A stretch of DNA of 64,000 bases from Ehretia macrophylla. Taxonomy: Eukaryota > Streptophyta > Magnoliopsida > Boraginales > Ehretiaceae. Below, in pieces: positions 1-10,321 of the stretch (position 1 is its first letter; every line of letters begins with the position of its first letter). The DNA is taken from NCBI GenBank assembly GCA_037974665.1, contig CM075767.1, forward strand, positions 18,058,840-18,122,839, written 5' to 3'. Both the position numbers and the translations under genes were made by a program. Under the pieces are notes generated by a model, which saw only the letters and a program-made list of their open reading frames with translations, was not told the origin of the DNA and ran no database searches.

Positions 1-3
1 AGT

Positions 4-144
4 CTACCCATTAACCACGGACCGCCAGGCACCTTCATCAATCGTCTTGATGTACGCACGCATTCTAGCTTTCCAATAATTGTAGTTGGAGCCATCAAGA
101 AATGGCGGCCTATTGATTGATCCTCCATCACGCATGTTATCCAT
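4..144 (-). pseudogene. Ty1/copia gag N-terminus, cut by a stop codon
   Basis: Read on the minus strand, an ATG at 144 opens 46 codons. They carry the usual start of plant copia gag (N-terminal, DUF4219-like): RPPFLDGSNYNYWKARM followed by an IDEGAW-type motif. The frame meets TAG at 4-6, where this family normally continues. The rest of the element lies outside the window. The primer site and LTR of the same element follow at higher coordinates, so this is the 5' end of a minus-strand copia element. Confidence 0.8.
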
Positions 145-199
145 ACCTACAAAACATCCAGAAATCTCCCGGATCTAAACTGAGTTAATGATTCAGTTT

Positions 200-215
200 C
201 TAGCTCTTGATACCA
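200..215 (-). other. Primer binding site of the minus-strand copia element
   Basis: The minus strand reads TGGTATCAAGAGCTAG, complementary to the 3' end of initiator tRNA-Met with one mismatch. It sits two bases from the LTR end and 55 bp before the gag ATG, as expected for first-strand priming. Confidence 0.75.
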
Positions 216-217
216 CT

Positions 218-983
218 TGAAAACCCAGTTTTCAGCTTCATGTCCTACTGTGCGTTTAAACAACTAAACACGTTTGTAGATAGAAAACAGTAATAAATGA
301 ATCCACCACAGTGATATGCCAAATTCAGACAGTGAAACAAATGAAAAGACAGTAAGTAAAGTACACACAGTATTTTAACATGGAAAATCCAACTGGGAAA
401 AAATCACGTGCCTAATCCCTGGTCAAAATAGGTAATCCATTAGATGTTTTCACTGTTACAATAGTCAATGGACTTATGTGATTGACAACTCCATTGTAAC
501 CCTCACCGCTTAGACCATCTAACCCACCTAAGGATTTACAACCTAACGAGATCCCCTCGGCTTAGCGTATTCTCCCGAATACTTACCTCCTTCTCCTGAA
601 GGATGACTTAATACAATAAACAAACAGAGTGTTTACAAACAGAACCTTTACTGCTCAGACACAATGCTAACTCTCACCACAATATTTCCCTAGATAGATT
701 TAATAAACACATAACTGCCTCTAAGGACTCTACTTTTTGTCTCTACTCTCCATCTCTATTTGTACGAGACCATCAGCATATATATAGGCAATAGTGCTTC
801 AATCTTGGGCTTCAAGCAAACGTGTAATCGTGAGTATCACTTTGTAGGAGTTTTTACCCAAGTCAATCTTCAAAGATCGGCACAATCAAAGATTCGCTCA
901 ATCAAGAATCTTATTGCCTTATCAGAATCACCTCATAATCTTGCAGTAAATTGATAGCTTTCCATATAAGAGAAAATCCTACA
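218..983 (-). mobile_element. LTR of the minus-strand copia element
   Basis: The plus strand begins TGAAAACCCAG just after the primer site. A plausible outer end is CTACA at 979-983, giving TG...CA ends on the minus strand. A TATA-like ATATATATAGGC lies near 776-787 in the correct orientation. The outer boundary is inferred; no target duplication could be matched because the other LTR is outside the window. The short plus-strand open frame inside it is taken as chance. Confidence 0.5.
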
Positions 984-2730
984 CAATCTTTTGCCAAAAA
1001 TAAAGACAATTAATATAATGCAAATTGCAAACTGCCACTAATGTCAGGCTAACAAATAGTTCTAAACTTGAAGCTTACATATCTTTCGAGATTGTAGTAT
1101 CACTAACCAAGAAAGGTTGTCATGAAGTACATGAATGTTTATAGATTTTGAAGCATTTTGTTAGTGGGAACATGGTTTGCTTTTACTAAAGTATTAGTAT
1201 ATGATTGTCACTCTTATATTCAGTAATTTGAATATTTACAGTTATTACTGTACAACTATTTATCTGAACCAATGGTAGTGATTGTGATTTAATTTTTTTT
1301 ATTGTTACCTACTTAATTATTTACAAAACTTGGATATGTTGATAGGTTATAAAGGCATAAGCTATGAATATTTATTGTCAACAAGTGTTTAAGTTATATT
1401 TGTGTGTTTGGTATGCTTATGCAAGTGTAAGCAGGTTATACACTCAAATTAATGCTTCAATTGAAAGACTTTAGGTTAGAAGTATAAAGTGTAAGGGTAT
1501 AGTTTATTTTGAGTAATTTACAGTATATTAAAGTTTTGTTCCCGTCATATTTAAGTTGTGATCACTATTTTTTGTATACACAGATAAAGTTATTATGAGT
1601 TCATGCAGGTTAAAAGTTTTATATCTGGAGATATACAATTACAGACTTCATTATTTAAGTGGCTTCGAATTAGAAGCACTAAAAGGGGTTGCCCAAATAA
1701 AGTTTAAATGCTTCATTTTGAAGTGGCTGCGGTTTAGAAGCATTAAAGAGGGCTCGTATACCCCAATAAAGTTTAAAGGTTTCTTATGAGGCGAAAGAGG
1801 ATCTAATCCCGTAAAGGGTCTTAACAAAACCATAAAATGGCCGATTGTGGGATTGATATGCTTATCGTTCTAGTTGGATCACATGTACCAAAAACCAAAC
1901 TATACTTTACCACACCACGGGATCCATGTTGATAGAGCATTAGTATTTATGATCATAGAAGTCCTATTTCGAAAGATTGTGTAACAACTGTTATGGTTCG
2001 ATATTGATATACTTGTTGGACTGGATTATGGATTGAGACGTTTATTTTGTGGCCACTAAAGTTGTTTTCAACTCAAGAGCCTTTTCGTGAAATATAATAT
2101 TTTCAAACTATAAAACCAATCAATGTTGCCCAAGTAAGAGATTGTTTGAGTTTTTTATATTATGGGTTACTACTGATTGGATATTTTGTTACTTTTGAAA
2201 AACGGGTTAAGGTTGACTGGTAAAGCCCAAAGCATAATTTACAGTGATCTACTCCAGTTGGCCTAGGTTCGTCTCATGGATATTATTTTATTTAGTGGTG
2301 TGGTATGTAAGGTGTAGAGCCTGTTTTAATATTAGGGCAGCTTGATGGGAAGCGTAATACAGTTTTTAGGCTATGCCCTCTTTCCCATCCAGAATACTAA
2401 TAATCTATAAATAATAGGCTATCAGGGTTGGTTTTCCCCATTGAGAGCCACCATACAGAAGTTGGAAAGGGAGAGGGAGCATCTAGTCTAGACATGCCTA
2501 CCATAACACGCCGCTCAAATTTTCATGCAGGATTATGGTTTCTTCAAGAAATGCCTGCAAAAAATAAATATACATGACATGGATTTACGATATGTTTCAA
2601 ATCTCAAGGTTGATATGTAGTTTCAATTGCTTCATATAAAGGTACGCTTCCGATTTAATCAACTTAATTATATTAATTGCAGTAGTGTTTTATTTTATGG
2701 TATTAGATTCTTTAGTTCTAACAGTGAAGG
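984..2730. other. Non-coding AT-rich stretch
   Basis: I see no gene here. The only structure is an imperfect 65-bp tandem duplication at 1646-1778, listed separately. Around 2320-2520 there is a more GC-balanced patch of unknown origin. Confidence 0.5.
1646..1778 (+). repeat. Imperfect tandem duplication, two ~65-bp units
   Basis: Unit 1 (1646-1710) and unit 2 (1711-1778) both begin CTTCATT. They share TTAGAAGCA(C/T)TAAA in the middle and end CAATAAAGTTTAAA or a close variant. They differ by several substitutions and small indels, so the duplication is old. Both read through as one short open frame, but no protein family is recognisable. Confidence 0.6.
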
Positions 2731-3073
2731 CATTCTCTGTTTATATCTTTCCATGCATTCGTAACTCATTTGCCAAACTCCATTAGAACATATTCCTTTA
2801 AGGTATTATACTCGTTCATGTAACTTTCAATAGCTGATGCCACATGTCCTCTCTCTTTCTCAAACTGCATATTATATTAGATTAGTATGTGGCACTCGGT
2901 GGCAAAATGGTAAAATTAACCCGTGAAAGTTAGTGGTAATGTCTTCTTGTTTGAAAAGATTATCAAGAACTAAGCCCTTGTGTTTCTTTAAACCATCTTA
3001 ACTATCCTTCCTTTACTTTTCGTTAGAGAGTGTAGTAAGCTTATCAAAATAGAGAAGTAGAGACATTATTTGG
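2731..3073 (-). pseudogene. TPS: TPS-a pseudogene fragment: part of last exon plus intron 6
   Basis: The minus strand from 2870 to 2731 matches the start of the last exon of the two larger TPS copies ([29 protein letters not shown]). An in-frame TGA interrupts it after EFGK. The matching exon sequence stops abruptly near 2729, where the intact copies continue with CLDP. The adjoining 2871-3073 matches intron 6 of the copy at 53562-53768. A foldback element begins immediately after the homology ends. This is a dead fragment of a third or fourth cluster member. Confidence 0.85.
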
Positions 3074-3077
3074 AATA

Positions 3078-3437
3078 AAGTAAATGACTTCAAACCCCCT
3101 GTGTTTTGTTTTGTGTGTTTTGCCAAAAGTGTACAATACCCTCTTATGTTTTATAAATAAGCTGATTACTCCCCAGTGTTTTAAAAATGAAATTGAATAT
3201 CCCTCAGTGTTCTATAAATAAGCTGATTATCCCCTTATGTTTTATAAACGTAGTTGAATACCCCATGTGTTTTTACAAACGTAGTTGAATACCAGCTTCT
3301 GTTAGAAAATTCGTTCATTTTAACGGGTATTTAATTACGTTTTTAAAACACAGGGGGTTAATCAGCTATATTTTTAAAACACAGTAGGGTAATCATCTTA
3401 TTTATATAACACATAGGGGTATTAAGTCATTTAACTT
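3078..3437. mobile_element. Foldback (long-TIR) element A
   Basis: The left arm starts AAGTAAATGACTTCAAACCC and the right arm ends with the complementary TAAGTCATTTAACTT. Both arms are built of repeated short units of the type CCCTGTGTTTTATAAA with GTAGTTGAATACC, inverted about a centre near 3305. It has no coding capacity. A clear target duplication was not found. Confidence 0.7.
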
Positions 3438-3839
3438 GCTTGTCCCAAGGTGATTAAGAGAATGCGATTATGTGGTTATTAATGTGATATGACTGTCTAA
3501 CGTGCCAAATGACTTTCATGTTAAAGCTTTACACACTTCCTTTTACCCTCCCTCATTGAGCCTGTTTAGCTCACCCTCTTTATATGCATGTCACAAGTGA
3601 ACATGAGGTTTGATTATGTGCAAGAAAGGATTGAAGATATGACTTATGTGATGTTTATGATTATAGTCAAGAGAATGTAATGAGTTTAATAGCCAATGTG
3701 GAAACGTATGTAATGATTGCATATCTATAGTTAGTGGAATTTGTAATGAGTTAAGCTTGGGTTATAATTATATGATTGATGAAATGTCGAGCCTACCATG
3801 CATATGTTGTTGTGAAAACTTGTAGTTGAATGCTTTGAT

Positions 3840-3949
3840 CAAGTATTGGATTGCCTTAGGTGCAGGGGAAACTCCACTCGTTTTCCTTCATCTTTGTGCC
3901 TCGGGTTGTTCTAGTGGATCTTAATTCTGCGAGTGATCGGGGCGTTACA
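3840..3949 (+). mobile_element. 3' end of a long gypsy-type LTR (fragment)
   Basis: The stretch ends GATCGGGGCGTTACA, the same terminus as the solo LTR at 25817-30383 and close to that of the LTRs at 15779-22941. It contains the same preceding words (CTCGTTTTCC, TGTGCCT). The upstream part of the LTR is not recognisable, so this is a truncated remnant. Confidence 0.55.
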
Positions 3950-5345
3950 AATATGATCTCGAGCCATACTTTATGTTCGTGCTACCTGGCTAAAGTTGTA
4001 TAATGATCTCCTTTAGGTGATCATTGAGCACTTTACCATGGTAGTTTCCCAACCAATACGAGAAAAACTATAGATTTAATTAGACTAGTCACTTTGGTGA
4101 ATTTCGCCCAATCAAACCTATGTTATCGACTTATTGAGAAAACTAGTGCCTAACATAAATGAAATTGTCATGCATATAATTGATCACACAATATGAAACA
4201 CTTCAATATAATGTGTCTCAATGATCAATATAAAATTACATTCAACAATAATCTTGAACATATTATATAAAATTCGTAGAGCACATCTGATGCACATAAA
4301 TATAAATAAAGAAAGTACACAAAATTTTATGTTGTATTGAGAAAATCACAAATTTCAATTAATTCCAGAGGCCCAAAAGGACTTTAAAACAATTATAATT
4401 CATTCGGACATAATCCAAAATTATCATGAAAAATTGTGCACAAAGTATAATATTTAAATAAGGCCAATTAAATATTACCAAGGAAAAGAAAATGACTAGG
4501 CCTTATTGGGTACGTGTAAAAATATACATTACTAGGATTCTAGAAATTATCCTCTAGCCAAACGTATTACTTTCTACCTAAAATAAAGTGTTGTTTGGTT
4601 TCACATTATTTAGTTTAGTGTCAATTCACTCTAGCCAAATAAGGCCTGTCCTTTCAAGGCTATGACTCTGTTTGATATGGGAATTAATTCCAAGGCCTAG
4701 AACATAAAAATAAAAAATAAATAAATAAAACAAAAAAAAAACCTATATTCCCAGTACATCTGTGCTAAAGAGGAAAGAAAACACTACAGAAGTAGCCACC
4801 AAGCTTCGAACCCAAAAGATACTCATTAAAATGTCAACAATTATTTGTTTATGTTGCTGAAACCAAAATGAAATTTCATGCACCAAGTTTTGAACTTGTG
4901 TGATAATGCCTAATCCATGTTTTTAACCGGTAGGGCCACACTACCCCCTGTAAGGCAATGGTGACTACAATCTTCTATAACATAGCAGCCCTACTTAGTC
5001 AGGTTCACAACCTAACAATGCGCCACTGGAAGATTTGATCATGAGACTTGTGTAGTATTATGAAATCCCTCAGCCAGCAACACCAAACGCTATGTCGTTT
5101 GCTAGAGAGGACTATTTCCTTTTATATGTCTTCTCTGCCTGGCTTTTATTGACTAGCTGATAAAATAAAGCAAATAACTATTGAGCCTACAAAGATTCGA
5201 ACTCGTGAGATGCTAATTATATAATTAAAATCTTTACCCAGCATAGCCAATTGCGCTGTCTAATTGAATTCATACCTATGTGCTCTTAGTTATCGATAAC
5301 TTATCAAAGGCCACCAACATGCGACATTGAAGATATTAAGCGAAG
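3950..5345. other. Non-coding stretch; possible small MITE and SINE
   Basis: No gene is seen. About 4488-4702 is bounded by inverted CTAGGCCTT/AAGGCCTAG and contains TGTTTGGTTTCACATT-type sequence, as in Tourist/hAT-like MITEs; this is tentative. A tRNA-related SINE candidate lies at 5150-5275. Confidence 0.35.
5150..5275 (-). mobile_element. Candidate tRNA-derived SINE
   Basis: On the minus strand a B-box-like GAGTTCGAATC (complement of 5194-5204) lies downstream of an A-box-like TTGGCTATGCTGG (about 5236-5250). The spacing and order suit an RNA polymerase III promoter. No 3' tail or target duplication was established. Confidence 0.35.
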
Positions 5346-5350
5346 ACTAA

Positions 5351-6143
5351 TGAGACGGTACGCAAGTCTTGGCACCAATGATGCCCACGGCTTAGCCAAG
5401 ATGTGCCAAGGACAGAGCCAAAACGTGCGCGCGATGGTGCCAACGTGCATGGTGCAAAAATTGGACGATAGCAAGGACAGCCCCTCACCCTCGGTTCTAA
5501 AGTGTTCTAGGGCGTTGGAGATGGTTCAGCATGTGTTGGGGCGGAATTGGAAGGAAGGGGACCAGAACTGGACCTAGAAGGTTCCAGAAAAATGGCTAAG
5601 TATGGAGAAAAATCTGCCCAGCTGCCCGACTGCCCGAACTGCCCGAAACTGTCCAGAATTTTCCAGCCTTGTTCATGGGCGGGATTTTTGGATTTTTCCA
5701 GCATAGTTGAGTGTAGATAGCTCTAGAAAATATCTTTGTACATAGACAAATGTATGGCTAAGATTGCAGCCACTTGGCATAGGTAAAAACCATTGATCAA
5801 TGCCTTGTACATGTATAAATCTGAGTTGAGTTGTGAATGAAAGGCAACAAATTTGGCTGCCCATTTTCATGCATACATTCCAGCCCTTTTCTCAACTACA
5901 TTTCAGGCTTTCTACAAGCATCCTAACTTGTGTTTATCTTGCCAAAGGGTTAGCACCCATACCCAAGCACCCTTTGCAAGTTGTGTCGAGCATTGGCTAA
6001 GTGTTGAGGTCGGCAACCTCTAACACTCGTAAAGTTCATTCCGCGCACTCTGATAACTTCACAGGCGCACTTAGTCAGCCCTCAGTGCTTGGCTAAGGCC
6101 GCACGGAGTCAGGATTTCGTCCTCAATCTCTGAGCTCGTGACA
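5351..6143 (+). repeat. 5' LTR of the gypsy derivative
   Basis: It begins TGAGACGGTACG and ends CTCGTGACA. A TATA-like TGTATAAAT lies near 5813-5821. It pairs with 8360-9153 almost base for base. Confidence 0.9.
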
Positions 6144-6145
6144 GG

Positions 6146-6158
6146 TGGTATCAGAGCC
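6146..6158 (+). other. Primer binding site, gypsy derivative
   Basis: TGGTATCAGAGCC is complementary to the 3' end of initiator tRNA-Met and starts two bases after the 5' LTR. Confidence 0.9.
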
Positions 6159-6264
6159 AGGTTCGCTTGGCTCACGTTGGTGTGTTGCTGATTATTGCAG
6201 CTCGTGTGTTGCTCGTGCTCGCTGGTTTCGTGGGACTGATTCCAGTGGTGCCATTTGTGTGTTG

Positions 6265-8337
6265 ATGGCTGGAATGGAGGAAGGTGATGTGCCCCGTGCT
6301 ACTCAGGCCACACCTGAGGGACAGGCGGAGAGACGTGCAGAGAGGCAGGCCAAGAGGGACAGGGCCAAAGCCTCACACTCTCGGGCTAGCTCGGCGGATC
6401 AGCTCAGCTCGATTGAGATGCGGTTGGATCGTGTTTCTCAAGCTACACTTGAGAACAGCTTGGTGATTGACGAAATCGTGGACCGAGTAAAGGAACTCGA
6501 GGCCAAGGAGGAGGCCGACATTGCCGAACGTGTTGCGGCATTAGAAGAACGAGGTGATGGTTTAGAGGGCCAACTGCTTGGTACTCTCAACTCGTTCGCA
6601 GATTCACTAAGGCAAACAATTGACCGTTTTCGTGAGGAGTTCACTGCGGGCTTGGGTGAACTCAAGGCTGAAATGGACAGGATCAAGGCCGATGTCGCTA
6701 CGTGCAAGGCTGCCATCAGCCACGGTGCAGGCATGGCAGGCCCGTCAGCTCCAAGATTAGACGTGCCACGACCCGTTCCCTTCAACGGCAGTCGGTGTGT
6801 TAAGGAGCTTGACAACTTTCTGTGGAGTTTGGAGCAATACTTCGCAGCGGCCTACATTTTGGATGATCCTACCAAGGTACGCACGACGCCCCTTTATTTG
6901 ACGGATGTGGCTATGCTATGGTGGCAAAGGCGTTCACAGGACATGGAACGGGGCCTTTGCACCATCAACACTTGGGACGAGTTCAAGAGGGAAATCAAGA
7001 GGTAGTTCTACCCCGAGAATGTCGAGAACGAGGCCCGTGGTCGGTTAAGGAGATTGCACCAGCGGGGAAGCATTCGGGACTATGTAAAGGAATTTCAAGA
7101 GTTGGTGCTAGAGATTCCTGATTTGCCGAACAAGGAGGCACTTTTCTCGTTCCTTGACGGGTTACAGTTGTGGGCAAAACAGGAGCTACAACGCCGTGGG
7201 GTACAGGATTTGGCCTCAGCCATTGCCGCTGCCGAGGGCCTAATTGAGTACCAAAGGGGAGGCGAGGCATCCCACAAAGGCAAAGGCACGGGTCCGAAGG
7301 ATGGCAAGGAATCAGGTGGGGGAGAAGGCAACAAGGACAGGGGCACACCTCTGTCCCGCAAAGGTGAAGGCTCACCTTCACCCAAACGAAGGGAAGACAC
7401 ACCCTATCCCTCACACAACGGTGGTAGACAGCAAGGCAGGTGGAACAACAAGCCTGGCACACACAGGCCGTACAACTATGAATGTTTCTTGTGTGGGAGC
7501 AAGGAACATCGTGTAGCCGAATGCCCTCAGCGAGGCAAGCTGGCATCCCTTTTACAGCAGGCAGATTGCCAACCGTCCCAAGAAGAGGAAGTTCAGGTGG
7601 GTTCACTTCGGTTCCTCGGTGCAGTCAAGACCGAAGTGCTTAAGAAGCCACATAAGGGGTCACTCTACGTCCCCATTTACATCAGGGGCCAATTGTTGAA
7701 AGCATTGGTAGACACAGGAGCTACCAACAACTTTGTGGGAGAAGATGTTGCCCGACGGCTTGGATTGCGGGTTAGTCCGTTGGAAGGTATGATCAAGGCA
7801 GCCAACACTCCAGCCATTCCAATTAGTGGTGTTGCTCGTGGTATGAAAGCAACGATTGGACCGTGGCAAGGCATGGTGAATTTCACAGTCATGCGGTTAG
7901 ACGACTATGATGTGGTGCTTGTCCTAGAATGGCTAGACGAGGTACGTGCTTTCATTTTGCCGTTTGAAAATTCGATTGTGGTGACAAGCAGGGAACCCCC
8001 TTGTGCTATCCCAATGACGCGAGAGACAAAGGCAGGCACCGAGTCTCTCTTTGCAGTGCAATTGGTCCAAGGGCAGGTACGTGGTAAAGGGTCGTACCCC
8101 GTCCTAGTGGTGACAGACATGCCTATCAAGGGTGTTCAACGCCCGTCGTACATGCAATTGTGTTCGTGTGCAGAACCTAACGCAGCCTCCAATCAGTGTA
8201 TCGGCAACCCAGGCGTGCACCTATGGTCCGAGTCCAGAGCCCAGTGGGAGGGCCAACCTGAGGCAGTGCGAAGATGGACACCAAGCGGTGCGAGGCAGTC
8301 CACCGCATGTTCGTGCGAGTATTGGCGACAAGGATGA
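6265..8337 (+). pseudogene. gag-protease of a Ty3/gypsy element, one in-frame stop
   Basis: The frame from the ATG at 6265 encodes a basic, coiled-coil-rich N-terminus (about codons 10-130). A retrotransposon gag capsid domain follows (RPVPFNGS, LWWQRR, FKREIKR). A CCHC zinc knuckle lies at 7483-7524 (C-x2-C-x4-H-x4-C) and a retropepsin-type protease has an intact DTGA at 7711-7722. One amber codon at 7003-7005 splits it inside gag; reading continues in the same frame. After the protease the frame enters a short tail with no RT homology and stops at 8337. Gag would package element RNA in cytoplasmic particles and the protease would cleave Gag. The RT to integrase region has been deleted, so this copy cannot move alone. 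Confidence 0.85.
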
Positions 8338-8346
8338 CGCCAATTT

Positions 8347-8359
8347 AGGTGGGCGAGGG
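8347..8359 (+). other. Polypurine tract, gypsy derivative
   Basis: The purine-rich AGGTGGGCGAGGG (one T and one C) abuts the TG of the 3' LTR, the position used for plus-strand priming. Confidence 0.7.
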
Positions 8360-9153
8360 TGAGACGGTATGCAAGTCTTGGCACCAACGATGCCCACTGC
8401 TTAGCCAATACGTGCCAAGGACGGAGCCAAAACGTGCGCGCGATGGTGCCGACGTGCACGGTGCAAAAATTGGACGATAGCAAGGACAGCCCCTCACCCT
8501 CGGTTCTAGAGTGTTCTAGGGCGTTGGAGATGGTTCAGCATGTGTTGGGGCAGAATTGGAAGGAAGGGACCAGAACTGGACCTAGAAGGTTCCAGAAAAA
8601 TGGCTAAGTATGGAGAAAAAATCTGCCCAGCTGCCCGACTGCCCGAACTGCCCGAAACTATCCAGAATTTTCCAGCCTTGTGCATGGGCGGGATTTCTGG
8701 ATTTTTCCAGCATAGTTGAGTGTAGATAGCTCTAGAAAATGTCTTTGTACATAGACAAATGTATGGCTAAGATTGCAGCCACTTGGCATAGGTAAAAACC
8801 ATTGATCAAAGCCTTGTACATGTATAAATATGAGTTGAGTTGTGAATGAAAGGCAACAACTTTGGCTGCCCATTTTCGTGCATACATTCCAGCCCTTTTC
8901 TCAACTACATTTTAGGCTTTCTACAAGCATCCTAACTTGTGTTCATCTTGCCAAAGGGTTAGCACCCATACCCAAGCACCCTTTGCAAGTTTGTGTCGAG
9001 CATTGGCTAAGTGTTGAGGTCGGCAACCTCTAACACTCGTAAGGTTTATTCCGCGCACTCTGATAACTTCACAGGCGCACTTAGTCAGCCCTCAGTGCTT
9101 GGCTAAGGCCGCACGGAGTTGGGATTTCGTCCTCAATCTCTGAGCCCGTGACA
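8360..9153 (+). repeat. 3' LTR of the gypsy derivative
   Basis: It begins TGAGACGGTATG and ends CCCGTGACA, matching 5351-6143 with scattered single-base differences. Confidence 0.9.
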
Positions 9154-10321
9154 CTAAGCCAATCAAGAAACCTGGAGTTTAGGAAAGCAATTAACTATTT
9201 CCTTTTAAATATAGCTCCTGTAAGGGACTTATCAAAATAAAATAAAATAATTCACATCCACCAAAAATGGAACCCATGAGCTCATAGTTTAATTGCATGC
9301 ACTTAACCACTTTAGGTCGGGCCATTGCGGCCCGATCAAACCGAAACTAAATCCAAAACATAAATCCTACAATACTGGTCTCTTTTTCGTAATTAAATAT
9401 CCTAATCCTAGGTTTTTTAGGCCAAAGAATTCAAATTTGACATCAATTTTATCAATTTACTATTAGATTTTATTGGATTATTTAATTAGGTTACGGATTT
9501 AAACCAAAAATTAGAATTTTTAATCTTTTCAACCTTATAAACGCAATCCAACAACAATCAACAAGTGAGAAACATGTATGATACCAAATAGATACATATA
9601 AATTACATATCATCAATTATGTAATAAACACATAAAATTTAAAAACCCAATATAAAGTATTTTAAATTCATATAATATCATACTAATCATACTAAATAGC
9701 ATGTTATATATATCAAAAGAACAAGCAAAGAAAGATTTATGAAAGCCCTCAATTAATTTCATGACATGACCATCAATAATCATGAATTGAAATCAAGAAC
9801 TTTCATAGTTTAATCATAGCCAAGTATTAGGAAAATTTTATTTACTGGCTAAAAAATCATGCATAATTGGCTTTGATACCACATGTAAGCACATCTATTA
9901 TATGTATGTTTGCCAAGATGCATGATTTGGCAGCACAATAGACTTTAATATAATTAGTAGCAGAATTTCATACTTGTTTGAGCCATGATAAAAGTGAGTT
10001 GTAATCGTTACCCGATTACTGACGAGGTTTTCATCTCCCTACTCTATCCAGGATCAACTACCATTTATGAGAACGGTTAGTTAGGGCAAGAGTAGGAAAT
10101 GAGGCCTAACCACATATTTATAATTATTTTAACGGGTACTCCTATAAAAAGCTTAGTTAGAAAATACAGGTCTACACACGATTAACCGTATATGAATTTA
10201 TGAGGTGGATTTAAAACAATATGATCAGATACCCAGTTCATGAATCATATATCCCGCCTATTTTGTAAAACCAAAAATAATTAACAGTAGCCCACATAAT
10301 AGAGAAATATTCTCACATTAG
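9154..10321. other. Non-coding stretch upstream of the TPS pseudogene
   Basis: No gene is seen, and no TPS exons 1-3 are present. A primer-site-like word (TGGTATCAAAGCC on the minus strand, 9869-9881) is followed by TGTAAGCACATC. It could be the 5' end of a decayed minus-strand copia element, but no second LTR or coding sequence supports this. Confidence 0.4.

Larger units (their letters stand above)
5351..9153 (+). mobile_element. Ty3/gypsy derivative with gag and protease only
   Basis: Two near-identical direct LTRs (5351-6143 and 8360-9153, about 794 bp) flank a 2.2-kb interior. The 5' LTR is followed by a tRNA-Met primer site, and a purine tract AGGTGGGCGAGGG precedes the 3' LTR. ACTAA lies just left (5346-5350) and at the right edge (9153-9157, its first A shared with the LTR end), consistent with a target duplication. 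The interior encodes gag and aspartic protease, then jumps to a short GC-rich tail. Reverse transcriptase, RNase H and integrase are missing, so the copy needs helper enzymes. Few LTR differences suggest recent insertion. Confidence 0.9.

Noticed and set aside
6146-6158. TGGTATCAGAGC words that could be read as tRNA gene parts
   Set aside because: They occur only next to LTRs, match the complement of a tRNA 3' end, and no cloverleaf surrounds them.
6438-6815. Long minus-strand frames across gag (also 6995-7606 and 7905-8129)
   Set aside because: They are shadows of the GC-rich gag-protease frame on the plus strand.
9869-10260. Possible minus-strand copia LTR after a primer-site-like word
   Set aside because: No second LTR, coding domain or target duplication was found, so it was kept only as a note.
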